From: JAOUEE01 sp051011595
GTDB lineage: Bacteria; Actinomycetota; Acidimicrobiia; Acidimicrobiales; SHLQ01
DNA length: 15,909 bases
Direction of reading: 5' to 3'
Assembly (NCBI GenBank): GCA_051011595.1
Contig: JBPCTQ010000218.1
Location: 1-15,909, forward strand
Made by a program: the position numbers and the translations under genes. The notes under the pieces are model-generated. The model made no database searches and was not told the origin of the DNA. It saw nothing but the letters and a program-made list of their open reading frames with translations. This document shows, one piece after another, positions 1 through 6,531 of this stretch (positions within the stretch are counted from its first letter, which is position 1; every line of letters begins with the position of its first letter).

Positions 1-57
1 ACCCAGGCCCCGCCGCCGACCACCCAGGCGCCGCCCCCCACCACACAGCCCCCGGTC
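1..57 (+). repeat. Tandem 21-base coding repeat (TQAPPPT heptads)
   Basis: Two full copies and a partial third copy of a seven-codon unit read TQAPPPT, TQAPPPT, TQPP. Codon choice differs between copies, so the protein repeat is kept while the DNA has diverged. It belongs to the Thr/Pro-rich linker of the M23 peptidase and may extend further upstream, outside the window. Confidence 0.7.
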
Positions 58-1425
58 AACACGGGCACGACCCCTCCGGTCACCACCACACCAACCGGCA
101 GCACCCCGCCGCCCGCCACCACCACGCCGGTGCCCACCGGGCCGACGGTTCCGGCCATGGACCCGGCCGAGCTGGCCGCCCTGCAGTCCCAGTACGACGA
201 GGAGGTGGCCGACGAGGCCGGGGCCCTGGCCGAGTACGAGCTGGCCGTCGGGCAACTGGAGACCACTGAGGCCGAGGTGGTCGAGCTGGCCGCCCTGCTG
301 GAGGAGTCCGAGGTCGACCTCGAGGCGGCGAAGGCCACGGCCATCGAGTCCAGCATCGATCGAGAAGCAGCGGAGTCGGCCCTGGCCGAGGTGCGTCGCC
401 GTCTGCTCGAAGAACAAGACAGTCTGCGGCGGCAGGCCGTCGAAGCCTATGTGGCCGGCGGATCGGCGGTGCGGCTCACCGAAGAGGTGATGGCCGAACC
501 GTCGGCGACCGAAGCCGGCATCATCATCGAGTACGGGGAGATCTTCGTCGAGGCCCAGCGGGCGCTGGTCGATCGGGTAGTGGTGCTCGAGCTCGACGCG
601 TCCACCTTGGCCGCCGACCTCGCCGCGGCCGAAGCCGAGGCCCGGGCGGCAGCGGCGGCCGTGGTGGCCCAGGAGCAGGTGCTCCGGCAGGCCCAGCTGG
701 TGTTGCTGCAGTCGCGCTACGTGCTGGGTGTGCAGGTGAGTGCCCAGCGAACCCGGCTGGCCGAGATCCAGAGCCGCAAGGCCGACTTCGAGCTGCGGCT
801 CAATGCCCTGCAGTCCGACAGCGATGGGATCGGCGCTCGCCTGGCCACCCTCCAGGGCGGTCAGCAGCGAGCCGCGTTGTTGCCCACGTTCTCCCGACCG
901 GTTGATCCCACCCCGATCTCGTCGGGTTTTGGCCCCCGGGTCCATCCCATCTTCAACACCGTGCGCCGGCACACCGGTCTCGACATCGGGGCCGGTATGG
1001 GCCAGGACATCAGGGCGGGCGCCGCCGGAACGGTGGTGATCGCCGAGGCTCGCACCGGATACGGCCTGGTGACGGTGATCGATCACGGTGGACAGGTGGC
1101 CTCGCTGTATGCCCACCAGAGTGCGTTCAACGTGGTGGTGGGCCAGCAGGTGGCCCGAGGCGACCACATCGGCTTCATCGGTTCGACCGGTTACTCCACG
1201 GGCCCGCACCTGCACTGGGAGGTCCGGTTGCTCGGTGATCCCATCGATCCCATTTCGCTGGTCGATCTGAATCAGCCGTGGCCGGTGCCGTGTGAGGTGC
1301 TGGCTGCCTCTGACCACCCCAACGATCTCGATGCGTGGGCGGATCGGCCCGAATGCAGCGAGGAACCCGAGACACCGTTGCCCTTCGGTGAGGGCACCAC
1401 CACCACGGCCCCGCCCTCGGAGTAG
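1..1425 (+). CDS. M23 (LytM) family metallopeptidase with coiled-coil N-terminus, 5' partial
   Basis: This is a secreted peptidoglycan endopeptidase of the EnvC/LytM type; the window begins inside the gene. The frame is open from base 1, so the GTG at 130 is an internal codon and the signal peptide lies upstream. The visible order is a Thr/Pro/Gln-rich linker (bases 1-150), a long Ala/Glu/Leu-rich coiled coil (about 160-870) and the peptidase domain (about 910-1270). All M23 zinc ligands are present: HTGLD (His codon 970, Asp codon 982), YAH (His codon 1114) and HLHWE (His codons 1207 and 1213). An active enzyme is therefore expected, rather than a degenerate amidase activator. A short acidic tail with two Cys and a TTTTAPPSE end follows the domain. 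In this family coiled-coil plus LytM proteins act in the envelope, cutting or controlling cutting of cross-bridges during division. The exact substrate cannot be read here. The gene is convergent with the HNH gene. Confidence 0.93.
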   Translation, partial: TQAPPPTTQAPPPTTQPPVNTGTTPPVTTTPTGSTPPPATTTPVPTGPTVPAMDPAELAALQSQYDEEVADEAGALAEYELAVGQLETTEAEVVELAALLEESEVDLEAAKATAIESSIDREAAESALAEVRRRLLEEQDSLRRQAVEAYVAGGSAVRLTEEVMAEPSATEAGIIIEYGEIFVEAQRALVDRVVVLELDASTLAADLAAAEAEARAAAAAVVAQEQVLRQAQLVLLQSRYVLGVQVSAQRTRLAEIQSRKADFELRLNALQSDSDGIGARLATLQGGQQRAALLPTFSRPVDPTPISSGFGPRVHPIFNTVRRHTGLDIGAGMGQDIRAGAAGTVVIAEARTGYGLVTVIDHGGQVASLYAHQSAFNVVVGQQVARGDHIGFIGSTGYSTGPHLHWEVRLLGDPIDPISLVDLNQPWPVPCEVLAASDHPNDLDAWADRPECSEEPETPLPFGEGTTTTAPPSE

Positions 1426-1433
1426 CCCCTCAG

Positions 1434-1459
1434 GCTGGGGTGCCACGGTGATACCCAGC
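1434..1459. terminator. Weak candidate bidirectional terminator between convergent genes
   Basis: The 39-base gap between the M23 stop and the HNH stop holds GCTGGG (1434-1439) and CCCAGC (1454-1459), a 6-base inverted repeat with a 14-base loop. An alternative is CCCC (1426-1429) with GGGG (1437-1440). There is no T-tract. The convergent position supports a terminator; the sequence support is modest. Confidence 0.3.
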
Positions 1460-1464
1460 GGCGG

Positions 1465-2757
1465 TCATTCCAGGCGGGTGCCATCGGGTTTGGTGATGTG
1501 CCACTGGCCGGCCGGATCGCGCCACACCGTGTAGCCGTGTTCTTTGAGCCGGTTGTGGCCCTCGCACAGGTTGGCGCCGTTGCGGGGGTTGGTGCGGCCT
1601 CCTTTGGCGTGGGGGACCACGTGGTCGGCCTGGCACCGGCTGGCCGGTCGGTCACAACCCGGCCAGATGCAGTGCGTGGAGCTGAGCTTCACTGCGGTGC
1701 GGGCCGAGCCGGTGAAGAACCGAGCAGCGCCGAGGTCGATGACCACACCTTCGGCGTCGACCACCACTCGCCGGATGGCGCCGAAGAGTGACTCGACCGC
1801 GGTCTCGATGGGATCGAGGGGCACACCATCGAGGGTCTGGCAGCGCATGGTGTCGGGATCGAGCACCGGTCCTGCTCGGCCCTCGATGCGGTCGCAGCCG
1901 TATTGGTAGGTGTCGGCGTTCCACACGATGTGGTGGGTGTACCCGATGGGTACCGCCGTGGTCTCGTTGTTGGCGCCGTCCTGGAAGATCTGCCACATGG
2001 CGTCGGCTCGCCGCTGAGCCTGGCTGCGGGGCAGGTCGGAGTAGCGGGCGTCGTCGCCGTGTTCGGCTCGGGCCTTCTCCCAGTCGGCTGCCGTCTCGGC
2101 ATCGATGTAGAAGCCGAGGATCTCCTCGAGGGCCGAGCCCTGCAGGGCGCCGTAGCCGCCGGTGAGGTGCCAGCCCCGATCGACCGGGTCCTGCACCAGA
2201 TTGACGTCGCGGTTGTGGTGGTTGCGGCTGTTGGTCGGTTCGGTGCCGTCCTCGTCGGCCAGTTGTTCCCACCGACGCACGTCGAGGGTGAAGTCGGCGA
2301 ACGAGGATCGCTCGGCCTGGGCCAGAAAGGTGGTCTGCCGCTCGGCCATCTGATCGCACACCCGGGTGTTGGCGTGGACCTTGCCCAACAGCTCGACCTG
2401 CTCGACGCCGATCTCCCCTCGGGCCAGTGCAGTTTCGACGTCGGGTAGCTGGCGGAGGGCCCGCATCGCCTTGTCGCGTGCTGCGGCCCGGCCCGGCGAC
2501 AACCGACCCACATGGCGCACCAGGTTCTTGGCCGAGAAGAACCCGTCGGCCCGCCCCAGGTCGCGCCGGTCGGCCGCGTCGAGCAGCCCGATCTGCGCCG
2601 ACGCCAGGCGTCGGCCGGCTGTCTCGGCCACCTCGATGAGGCTTCGAAGATCACCGTCGCCCAGCGCCGCGAAGTCCAGGTCCTGGATGGCCGCCAGACC
2701 CGATTCCAGTGTGGCTACCGCTGCGGCAGCATCGGGATCGAGAACCATCGACTTCAT
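1465..2757 (-). CDS. DUF222 / HNH endonuclease domain protein (13E12 type)
   Basis: This 430-residue protein belongs to the actinobacterial family with an N-terminal helical DUF222 region (about 15-345) and a C-terminal HNH nuclease domain (about 360-405). The nuclease motif is complete: CIWPGC (C363, C368), ADH (D378, H379), N396, C398 and HNRLK (H401, N402). The metal and phosphate-cutting residues are therefore present. Its biological role is not established; mycobacterial relatives are called 13E12 repeat proteins. I chose the ATG at 2757 (MKSMVL); an ATG three codons later is possible. The same frame stays open far upstream to about 4179, but that stretch is antisense to two well-supported genes. 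TACTGT (2765-2770) lies 7 bases before the ATG with no Shine-Dalgarno, which suggests a leaderless mRNA. It is divergent from the gene at 2823. Confidence 0.92.
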   Translation of the reverse strand: MKSMVLDPDAAAAVATLESGLAAIQDLDFAALGDGDLRSLIEVAETAGRRLASAQIGLLDAADRRDLGRADGFFSAKNLVRHVGRLSPGRAAARDKAMRALRQLPDVETALARGEIGVEQVELLGKVHANTRVCDQMAERQTTFLAQAERSSFADFTLDVRRWEQLADEDGTEPTNSRNHHNRDVNLVQDPVDRGWHLTGGYGALQGSALEEILGFYIDAETAADWEKARAEHGDDARYSDLPRSQAQRRADAMWQIFQDGANNETTAVPIGYTHHIVWNADTYQYGCDRIEGRAGPVLDPDTMRCQTLDGVPLDPIETAVESLFGAIRRVVVDAEGVVIDLGAARFFTGSARTAVKLSSTHCIWPGCDRPASRCQADHVVPHAKGGRTNPRNGANLCEGHNRLKEHGYTVWRDPAGQWHITKPDGTRLE

Positions 2758-2764
2758 GGGTCCC

Positions 2765-2770
2765 ACAGTA
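2765..2770 (-). promoter_or_regulatory. Candidate -10 box for the HNH gene (leaderless)
   Basis: TACTGT on the minus strand fits the actinobacterial TAnnnT -10 pattern and ends 7 bases before the ATG at 2757. This places the transcription start at or next to the start codon. I see no convincing -35 box and no ribosome binding site. Confidence 0.5.
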
Positions 2771-2810
2771 CGAAGGAGGTCGGACACTTTCGGCCGGAGC
2801 GCAGGGTTTC

Positions 2811-2816
2811 TACGCT
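2811..2816 (+). promoter_or_regulatory. Candidate -10 box for the gene at 2823 (leaderless)
   Basis: TACGCT fits TAnnnT and is followed by exactly 6 bases and then the ATG at 2823. There is no Shine-Dalgarno in those 6 bases. An AAGGAGGT stretch at 2773-2780 is 42 bases too far upstream to serve as one. Confidence 0.5.
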
Positions 2817-2822
2817 GCCACC

Positions 2823-3296
2823 ATGAGCCACCTTCTCGAGTCATACCGGTCCGGATCAGGAGGTCGATTCGAACCGGTTTGGACCCTCGAAATCCAGACG
2901 CTCCTCCCCGACGTCGACCGCATCCTCGACGCAGTGATGGTTGTCCATCCACTGCGGTATGGCGCCTACGAGCGCAACGCCAGCGTCTCGGCCGTCGGGA
3001 TGGAGACAGCCCAACCGCCGGCCGGGTCGACCACCGCCACCCATGTCGATGGGTTCGAGCCCGGGGCAACCGAGACGTTCCCGATGGTGGAGGTGAAGAT
3101 TTCCATCGAACGCGACACCGAGGTTCTGGCCGAGGTGATGGACGCCATCCTCGACGTACACCACTACGAAGAACCGGTGATCCTCCTACGCGAAGACTGG
3201 GCCAGTCGCGCCGCCTACAACCCCACCAGCGACAACCCGAACCGATGGTGGAACAACGGACGGGGGCTTCCCGACCGGATCCCGCACATCGGCTGA
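2823..3296 (+). CDS. Small NIF3/YqfO-dimerisation-like protein (tentative)
   Basis: This 157-residue soluble protein has no signal peptide or membrane segment. The segment VMDAILDVHHYEEPVI (106-119 with flanks) resembles the HPYEEP signature of the CutA-like domain found in NIF3/YqfO proteins. There a strand-helix-strand unit ends in a His-x-Tyr-Glu-Glu motif. The N-terminal half contains a similar piece, ILDAVMVVHPLRYGAYE (35-50), which suggests an internal duplication. A Trp/Asn-rich tail (RWWNNGRG, 141-148) follows. NIF3 itself is a metal-binding protein of unresolved function, and its catalytic half is absent here. The function is therefore unknown and the family link rests on motif resemblance only. 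The ATG at 2823 was chosen because TACGCT sits 6 bases upstream; the frame also stays open to 2709, inside the divergent HNH gene. It ends 94 bases before the dehydrogenase operon. Confidence 0.75.
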   Translation: MSHLLESYRSGSGGRFEPVWTLEIQTLLPDVDRILDAVMVVHPLRYGAYERNASVSAVGMETAQPPAGSTTATHVDGFEPGATETFPMVEVKISIERDTEVLAEVMDAILDVHHYEEPVILLREDWASRAAYNPTSDNPNRWWNNGRGLPDRIPHIG

Positions 3297-3345
3297 GGCC
3301 CGCGCCCGGTCGCCCGCCCCCGCACCCTCTCGTGTTCAGGGCCGG

Positions 3346-3351
3346 TAGTGT
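3346..3351 (+). promoter_or_regulatory. Candidate -10 box for the mycothiol/formaldehyde operon
   Basis: TAGTGT fits TAnnnT and matches the -10 candidate of the phosphoribosyltransferase gene (9816). It lies inside a 6-base inverted repeat, GGGCCG (3339-3344) and CGGCCC (3354-3359), which could be a regulator site or a hairpin. A start near 3358 gives a leader of about 33 bases that contains the GAGAGGTGAAGGA ribosome binding region ahead of the ATG at 3391. Confidence 0.45.
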
Positions 3352-3390
3352 CGCGGCCCACAGCAGTTGGCGAGAGGTGAAGGAACAGCC

Positions 3391-4473
3391 ATGGGGCAGC
3401 AGGTACGAGCGGTGGTGGCCAAGGCCAAGGGCGAACCGGTTTCGATCGAGACCATCGAGGTTCCCGATCCCGGTCCGGGTGAGGCGCTGGTGCAGGTCCA
3501 GGCCTGCGGGGTGTGCCACACCGATCTCCACTACCGCGAAGGAGCCATCAACGACGAGTTCCCTTTCCTGTTGGGTCATGAGGCGGCCGGGATAGTCGAG
3601 TCGGTCGGAGACGGCGTCACCGACGTGGCGCCGGGTGACTTCGTGATCCTGAACTGGCGCGCGGTCTGTGGCGAGTGCCGGGCCTGTCGTCGTGGTCGGC
3701 CCTGGTACTGCTTCGCCACCCACAACGCCACCCAGAAGATGACCCTCGACGGACAGGAATTGTCGCCCGCGCTGGGGATCGGCGCCTTCGCCGAGAAGAC
3801 GCTGGTGGCGGCCGGCCAGTGCACCAAGGTCGACCCCGACGCCAAGGCCGAGGTGGCCGGGCTCATCGGCTGTGGGGTCATGGCCGGGCTGGGCGCAGCC
3901 ATGAACACCGGCGAAGTGGGTCGAGGCGACTCGGTGGCCGTGTTCGGCTGTGGGGGAGTGGGTGATGCGGCAGTGGCCGGATCGGCCCTGGCCGGGGCCC
4001 ACACCATCATCGCCGTCGACGTCGACGACAAGAAGCTCGAATGGGCCAAGGACTTCGGCGCCACCCACACCATCAATGCGGCCAACGAAGACGTGGTCGA
4101 GCGCATCCGCGAGCTCACCAATGGTGACGGTGTCGACGTGGCCATCGAAGCAGTGGGCCTGCCCCAAACCTACGAACAAGCTTTCTACGCCCGCGATCTG
4201 GCCGGCACCGTCGTGCTGGTGGGTGTGCCCAACCCCGACATGAAGATCGAGCTGCCCCTGATCGACGTGTTCGGTCGTGGTGGTTCGCTGAAGTCCTCGT
4301 GGTACGGCGACTGCCTGCCGTCACGCGACTTCCCGATGCTGATCGACCTCTACCTCCAGGGCCGGCTCGATCTCGAACGATTCGTCAGCGAGACGATCTC
4401 GCTCGACGACGTCGAGGAGGCCTTCCACCGCATGGAGGCCGGTGAGGTGTTGCGCAGCGTGGTGGTTCTCTGA
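3391..4473 (+). CDS. mscR: S-(hydroxymethyl)mycothiol dehydrogenase (mycothiol-dependent formaldehyde dehydrogenase)
   Basis: This enzyme oxidises the adduct of formaldehyde and mycothiol, S-hydroxymethylmycothiol, to S-formylmycothiol with NAD+; family members also reduce S-nitrosomycothiol. The 360-residue length is that of the mycobacterial enzyme. Residues seen are the catalytic zinc ligands C42 (GVCHTD), H63-E64 (GHE) and C161 (GCGVM), the structural zinc cysteines C93, C96, C99 and C107, and the Rossmann GCGGVG (186-191) with D210 at the end of the second strand, as expected for NAD. The long identical-looking stretches INDEFPFLLGHEAAGI, FVILNWRAVCGECRAC and GGSLKSSWYGDCLP match what I know of M. 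tuberculosis Rv2259. The ATG at 3391 is preceded by GGTGAAGGA; an in-frame TTG at 3367 is less likely. It overlaps the next gene by one base, so translation is probably coupled. Confidence 0.95.
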   Translation: MGQQVRAVVAKAKGEPVSIETIEVPDPGPGEALVQVQACGVCHTDLHYREGAINDEFPFLLGHEAAGIVESVGDGVTDVAPGDFVILNWRAVCGECRACRRGRPWYCFATHNATQKMTLDGQELSPALGIGAFAEKTLVAAGQCTKVDPDAKAEVAGLIGCGVMAGLGAAMNTGEVGRGDSVAVFGCGGVGDAAVAGSALAGAHTIIAVDVDDKKLEWAKDFGATHTINAANEDVVERIRELTNGDGVDVAIEAVGLPQTYEQAFYARDLAGTVVLVGVPNPDMKIELPLIDVFGRGGSLKSSWYGDCLPSRDFPMLIDLYLQGRLDLERFVSETISLDDVEEAFHRMEAGEVLRSVVVL

Positions 4474-5075
4474 TGGCGCAGGTCGATCATGTGGTCACCA
4501 GCGGTGTCTTCTCGCTCGACGGCGAGGATTTCGACGTCGACAACAACATCTGGATCGTCGGCGACGACCGTGAGGTGATCGTGGTCGATGCGGCCCACGA
4601 TCATCGGCCCATTCTCGAGGGAATCGGTGATCGGACGGTTCGGGCCATCGTCTGCACCCATGCCCACAACGATCACATCAACGCGGCCGCCACCCTGGCC
4701 GACGAGACCGGCGCACCGGTGTGGTTGCACCCCGACGACACCATGTTGTGGGAGGCGGTGTACCCCGACCGTCGGGTCGACGACCATCTCTCCGACGGAC
4801 GCCTCATCACCGTTGGTGGTGCCGAGCTGACCGTGCTGCACACCCCGGGTCATTCGCCCGGTGGCGTCTGTCTCCATATGGGAAGCGAGGGCATCGTCTT
4901 CTCGGGCGACACCCTCTTCAACGGGGGTCCCGGTGCCACCGGACGTTCGTTCAGCAGTCACGAACAGCTGGTCGACAGCATCACCCGTCAGCTCATGGTC
5001 TTGCCGCCCGAGACGACCGTGCACACCGGTCACGGCGACAGCACCACCATCGGGGCCGAAGAATCGAACCTCTGA
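4473..5075 (+). CDS. MBL-fold metallo-hydrolase, partner of the mycothiol dehydrogenase
   Basis: This 200-residue metallo-beta-lactamase-fold protein has the full set of metal ligands: HAHNDH (63-68), H127 in PGHSPG, D146 in SGDTLF and H187 in HTGHGD. It resembles glyoxalase-II-type thioesterases. Its ATG overlaps the dehydrogenase stop (TGATG), and in mycobacteria the corresponding pair is Rv2259-Rv2260. From this conserved coupling I infer that it may hydrolyse S-formylmycothiol to formate and mycothiol, completing formaldehyde oxidation. That step is not shown by the sequence. The protein is cytoplasmic with no signal peptide. The stop at 5073-5075 is immediately followed by the Rieske reading frame. 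Confidence 0.92.
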   Translation: MAQVDHVVTSGVFSLDGEDFDVDNNIWIVGDDREVIVVDAAHDHRPILEGIGDRTVRAIVCTHAHNDHINAAATLADETGAPVWLHPDDTMLWEAVYPDRRVDDHLSDGRLITVGGAELTVLHTPGHSPGGVCLHMGSEGIVFSGDTLFNGGPGATGRSFSSHEQLVDSITRQLMVLPPETTVHTGHGDSTTIGAEESNL

Positions 5076-5104
5076 CCATTCGGGCCCGACCGCAGTCGGC
5101 CGAC

Positions 5105-5413
5105 GTGGCCTCCGGCGGGGTGGTCGACGCCGAGATCGAGGGTCACTTCATCGTGCTATGGCGGACCACCGACGGTCGGCTGGCGGCCTGTGAAGGCCGC
5201 TGTCCCCATCAGTGGTCGCCCCTCGACCTCGAGGGGGCCGTCGAAGGCGACGAGTTGGTGTGTCGCACCCACGGTTGGCGATTCTCGGTCGACGGCACCG
5301 GCACCAAGGTCAACGTCAAGGGCCGTCGAGACGCCAAGAGCGACATCGAGACCTACCGGTGTGTCGAGATCGACGGTGAGATCTGGGTCGACGTCGACCC
5401 GTCGTCGATCTGA
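5105..5413 (+). CDS. Rieske [2Fe-2S] ferredoxin-like protein
   Basis: This small Rieske protein has both cluster-binding boxes: C33-P-H35 (GRCPHQWSPL) and C53-R-T-H56 (CRTHGWRF), followed by the usual short beta segment ending EIWVDV. It is about 102 residues long with the GTG start at 5105, which is a single Rieske domain with no catalytic partner domain. It is therefore an electron carrier rather than a complete oxygenase. The start is uncertain. The frame is open back through the MBL gene, and residues like those at the N-terminus of other Rieske domains are encoded upstream of 5105. A CTG at 5072 overlaps the MBL stop as CTGA, an ATT is at 5078 and another GTG is at 5120. No candidate has a good ribosome binding site. 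Its place as third gene after the dehydrogenase and hydrolase suggests a shared transcript. The redox partner cannot be read. Confidence 0.85.
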   Translation: MASGGVVDAEIEGHFIVLWRTTDGRLAACEGRCPHQWSPLDLEGAVEGDELVCRTHGWRFSVDGTGTKVNVKGRRDAKSDIETYRCVEIDGEIWVDVDPSSI

Positions 5414-5463
5414 GGCCGTCGCTGGATGTCCCGGGCCCCGAGGGCTCACGTTCGGCACCGACG

Positions 5464-5481
5464 GTGACGATGGAGTCAGTA
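5464..5481 (+). promoter_or_regulatory. Operator-like repeat, copy 1 (TGAC-N6-GTCA)
   Basis: GTGACGATGGAGTCAGTA matches copy 2 at 5533-5550 in 16 of 18 positions. Inside is the inverted pair TGAC-N6-GTCA, the form expected for a dimeric regulator. It lies 69 bases upstream of copy 2, in the noncoding gap before the kinase-like gene A. Confidence 0.5.
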
Positions 5482-5532
5482 GAGAGTCCCGCCGGGCGGC
5501 GAGGTGCCTGAGAGCTCAAGTCGGCCCCATAT

Positions 5533-5550
5533 GTGACGATGGTGTCAATA
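5533..5550 (+). promoter_or_regulatory. Operator-like repeat, copy 2 (TGAC-N6-GTCA), touching the start codon
   Basis: GTGACGATGGTGTCAATA repeats copy 1 and ends on the A of the ATG at 5550. A weak promoter, CTGAGA (5508-5513), 16 bases, TATGTG (5530-5535), would overlap it. A bound protein would then block transcription. The following bases extend GTCA into TGTCA-ATA-TGACA (5543-5555), a perfect 5-base inverted repeat. Confidence 0.5.
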
Positions 5551-6530
5551 TGACAACGGCGGCGGCCACCTTCCACGAGATGCCCCGCTTGATCGTGGAA
5601 GCGGATCCCGATTTGGCTCAGCTCATGGCGAGCCAGCTGGCCGCTTCGGGCGCCCGGGTCCAGGTGGCGGGCACACTCGCCGATGCGCTGGCCGCAACCG
5701 AACACGATCTGGTCGTTGTGGTGCTCGACCTCGATCTGCCCGACTCCCGGGGCCAGACCACCTTCTACGAGTTCAGCGGCGAGCGACCCGATCATCCCGT
5801 GCTGGTGGTGAGCGACCATCCTCGTGAGCCGGTCGGCCACGAGCTGATCAGGGCCGGCGCCACCGAGGTGGTCGAACGAGCCCGTCTCAGAGACCAGCTG
5901 CTGCCGCTCGCCGTCGAGGTGGCGGTGACCCGCTGGGAGCGACGACGGCGCCTGACCGACCTCACCGTCGACTCCGGGATCCTGACGGCACGGTTGACGA
6001 GCGTCCGCCCGCTGCTCGAGGAGGCCGAGGCGCGAATCGCCAGGTTGGCGGAGACGCTGGGTGACTCACCAGATCCGGGCCTCAACAAGCTCGCCTCGAC
6101 CGTGTCGGATGTACGGGACACCTTCCAGGCGGCGGCTCCGCTCGACGATGCCGGGTTCCGGCACTGGCTTGCCGCGCTGCACGCGCTGGTCGACGACGAC
6201 ACCGGACTCCGGGTCACGGTCGAGTGCGAGCTGGGCCACCTGCCACCGAGACTCGACCGCCATGTCCGGGCCGCGGTCCAGGAGTTGGTGGCCAACGCCA
6301 TGAGGCACGCCTCGGCCAACGAGGTCAGCGTCGAGGTCAGGCAGGCGAGCCGACAGATCTGGGTCCGGGTCAGCGACGATGGTTGTGGCCTGGGCGAGGA
6401 CGCGGACGCGGGGAACGGAATGCTGAACCTCCAGCGTCGAGCGGCCCGGCTGGGTGGGGGTTTCCAGCACCACCGATCCGGTGGGCGCACGTGCCTCGAC
6501 TGGTGGATCCCGACGGCTGAGCCTCGGTGA
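5550..6530 (+). CDS. Kinase-like protein A: receiver + HATPase, phospho-acceptor His missing
   Basis: This 326-residue cytosolic protein has a receiver-like N-terminus (about 13-128), a helical region (128-235) and a GHKL ATPase domain (235-322) of the NarX/LiaS/DosS class. The receiver keeps acidic E17/D19 and D60 (VLDLDLPD), with S88, but has Arg at the usual Lys position (R110). The ATPase boxes are all present: N box QELVANAMRH (E245, N249, H253), G1 DDGCG (276-280), G2 GNG (288-290) and RRAARLGGG. Where HisKA_3 kinases have RDLHD, this protein reads RLTDLTVD, so Thr139 stands in place of His. There is no transmembrane segment or recognisable input domain apart from the receiver. The ATG at 5550 is the first convincing start; the frame stays open upstream through the Rieske gene. 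The response regulator starts one base after its stop. It probably provides ATPase function to a partner in trans. Confidence 0.88.
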   Translation: MTTAAATFHEMPRLIVEADPDLAQLMASQLAASGARVQVAGTLADALAATEHDLVVVVLDLDLPDSRGQTTFYEFSGERPDHPVLVVSDHPREPVGHELIRAGATEVVERARLRDQLLPLAVEVAVTRWERRRRLTDLTVDSGILTARLTSVRPLLEEAEARIARLAETLGDSPDPGLNKLASTVSDVRDTFQAAAPLDDAGFRHWLAALHALVDDDTGLRVTVECELGHLPPRLDRHVRAAVQELVANAMRHASANEVSVEVRQASRQIWVRVSDDGCGLGEDADAGNGMLNLQRRAARLGGGFQHHRSGGRTCLDWWIPTAEPR

Positions 6531-6531
6531 G

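Noticed and set aside
130..132. GTG at 130 as the start of the M23 peptidase
   Set aside because: The frame is open from base 1 with the same Thr/Pro-rich linker, and no signal peptide follows 130.
1465..2757. 13E12/DUF222 gene as part of a mobile element
   Set aside because: I see no transposase, integrase, terminal inverted repeats or target duplication, and base use is like that of its neighbours. These proteins are common chromosomal genes in actinobacteria.
2758..4179. Open minus-strand frame that would extend the HNH protein to about 900 residues
   Set aside because: The extension is antisense to the gene at 2823 and to the well-supported mycothiol dehydrogenase, and its translation is low-complexity Arg/Gly/Pro. 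The DUF222 domain starts naturally at 2757.
5190..5549. Upstream in-frame extension of kinase-like A through the Rieske gene
   Set aside because: It would overlap the Rieske coding region in another frame, and the receiver domain begins just after the ATG at 5550.
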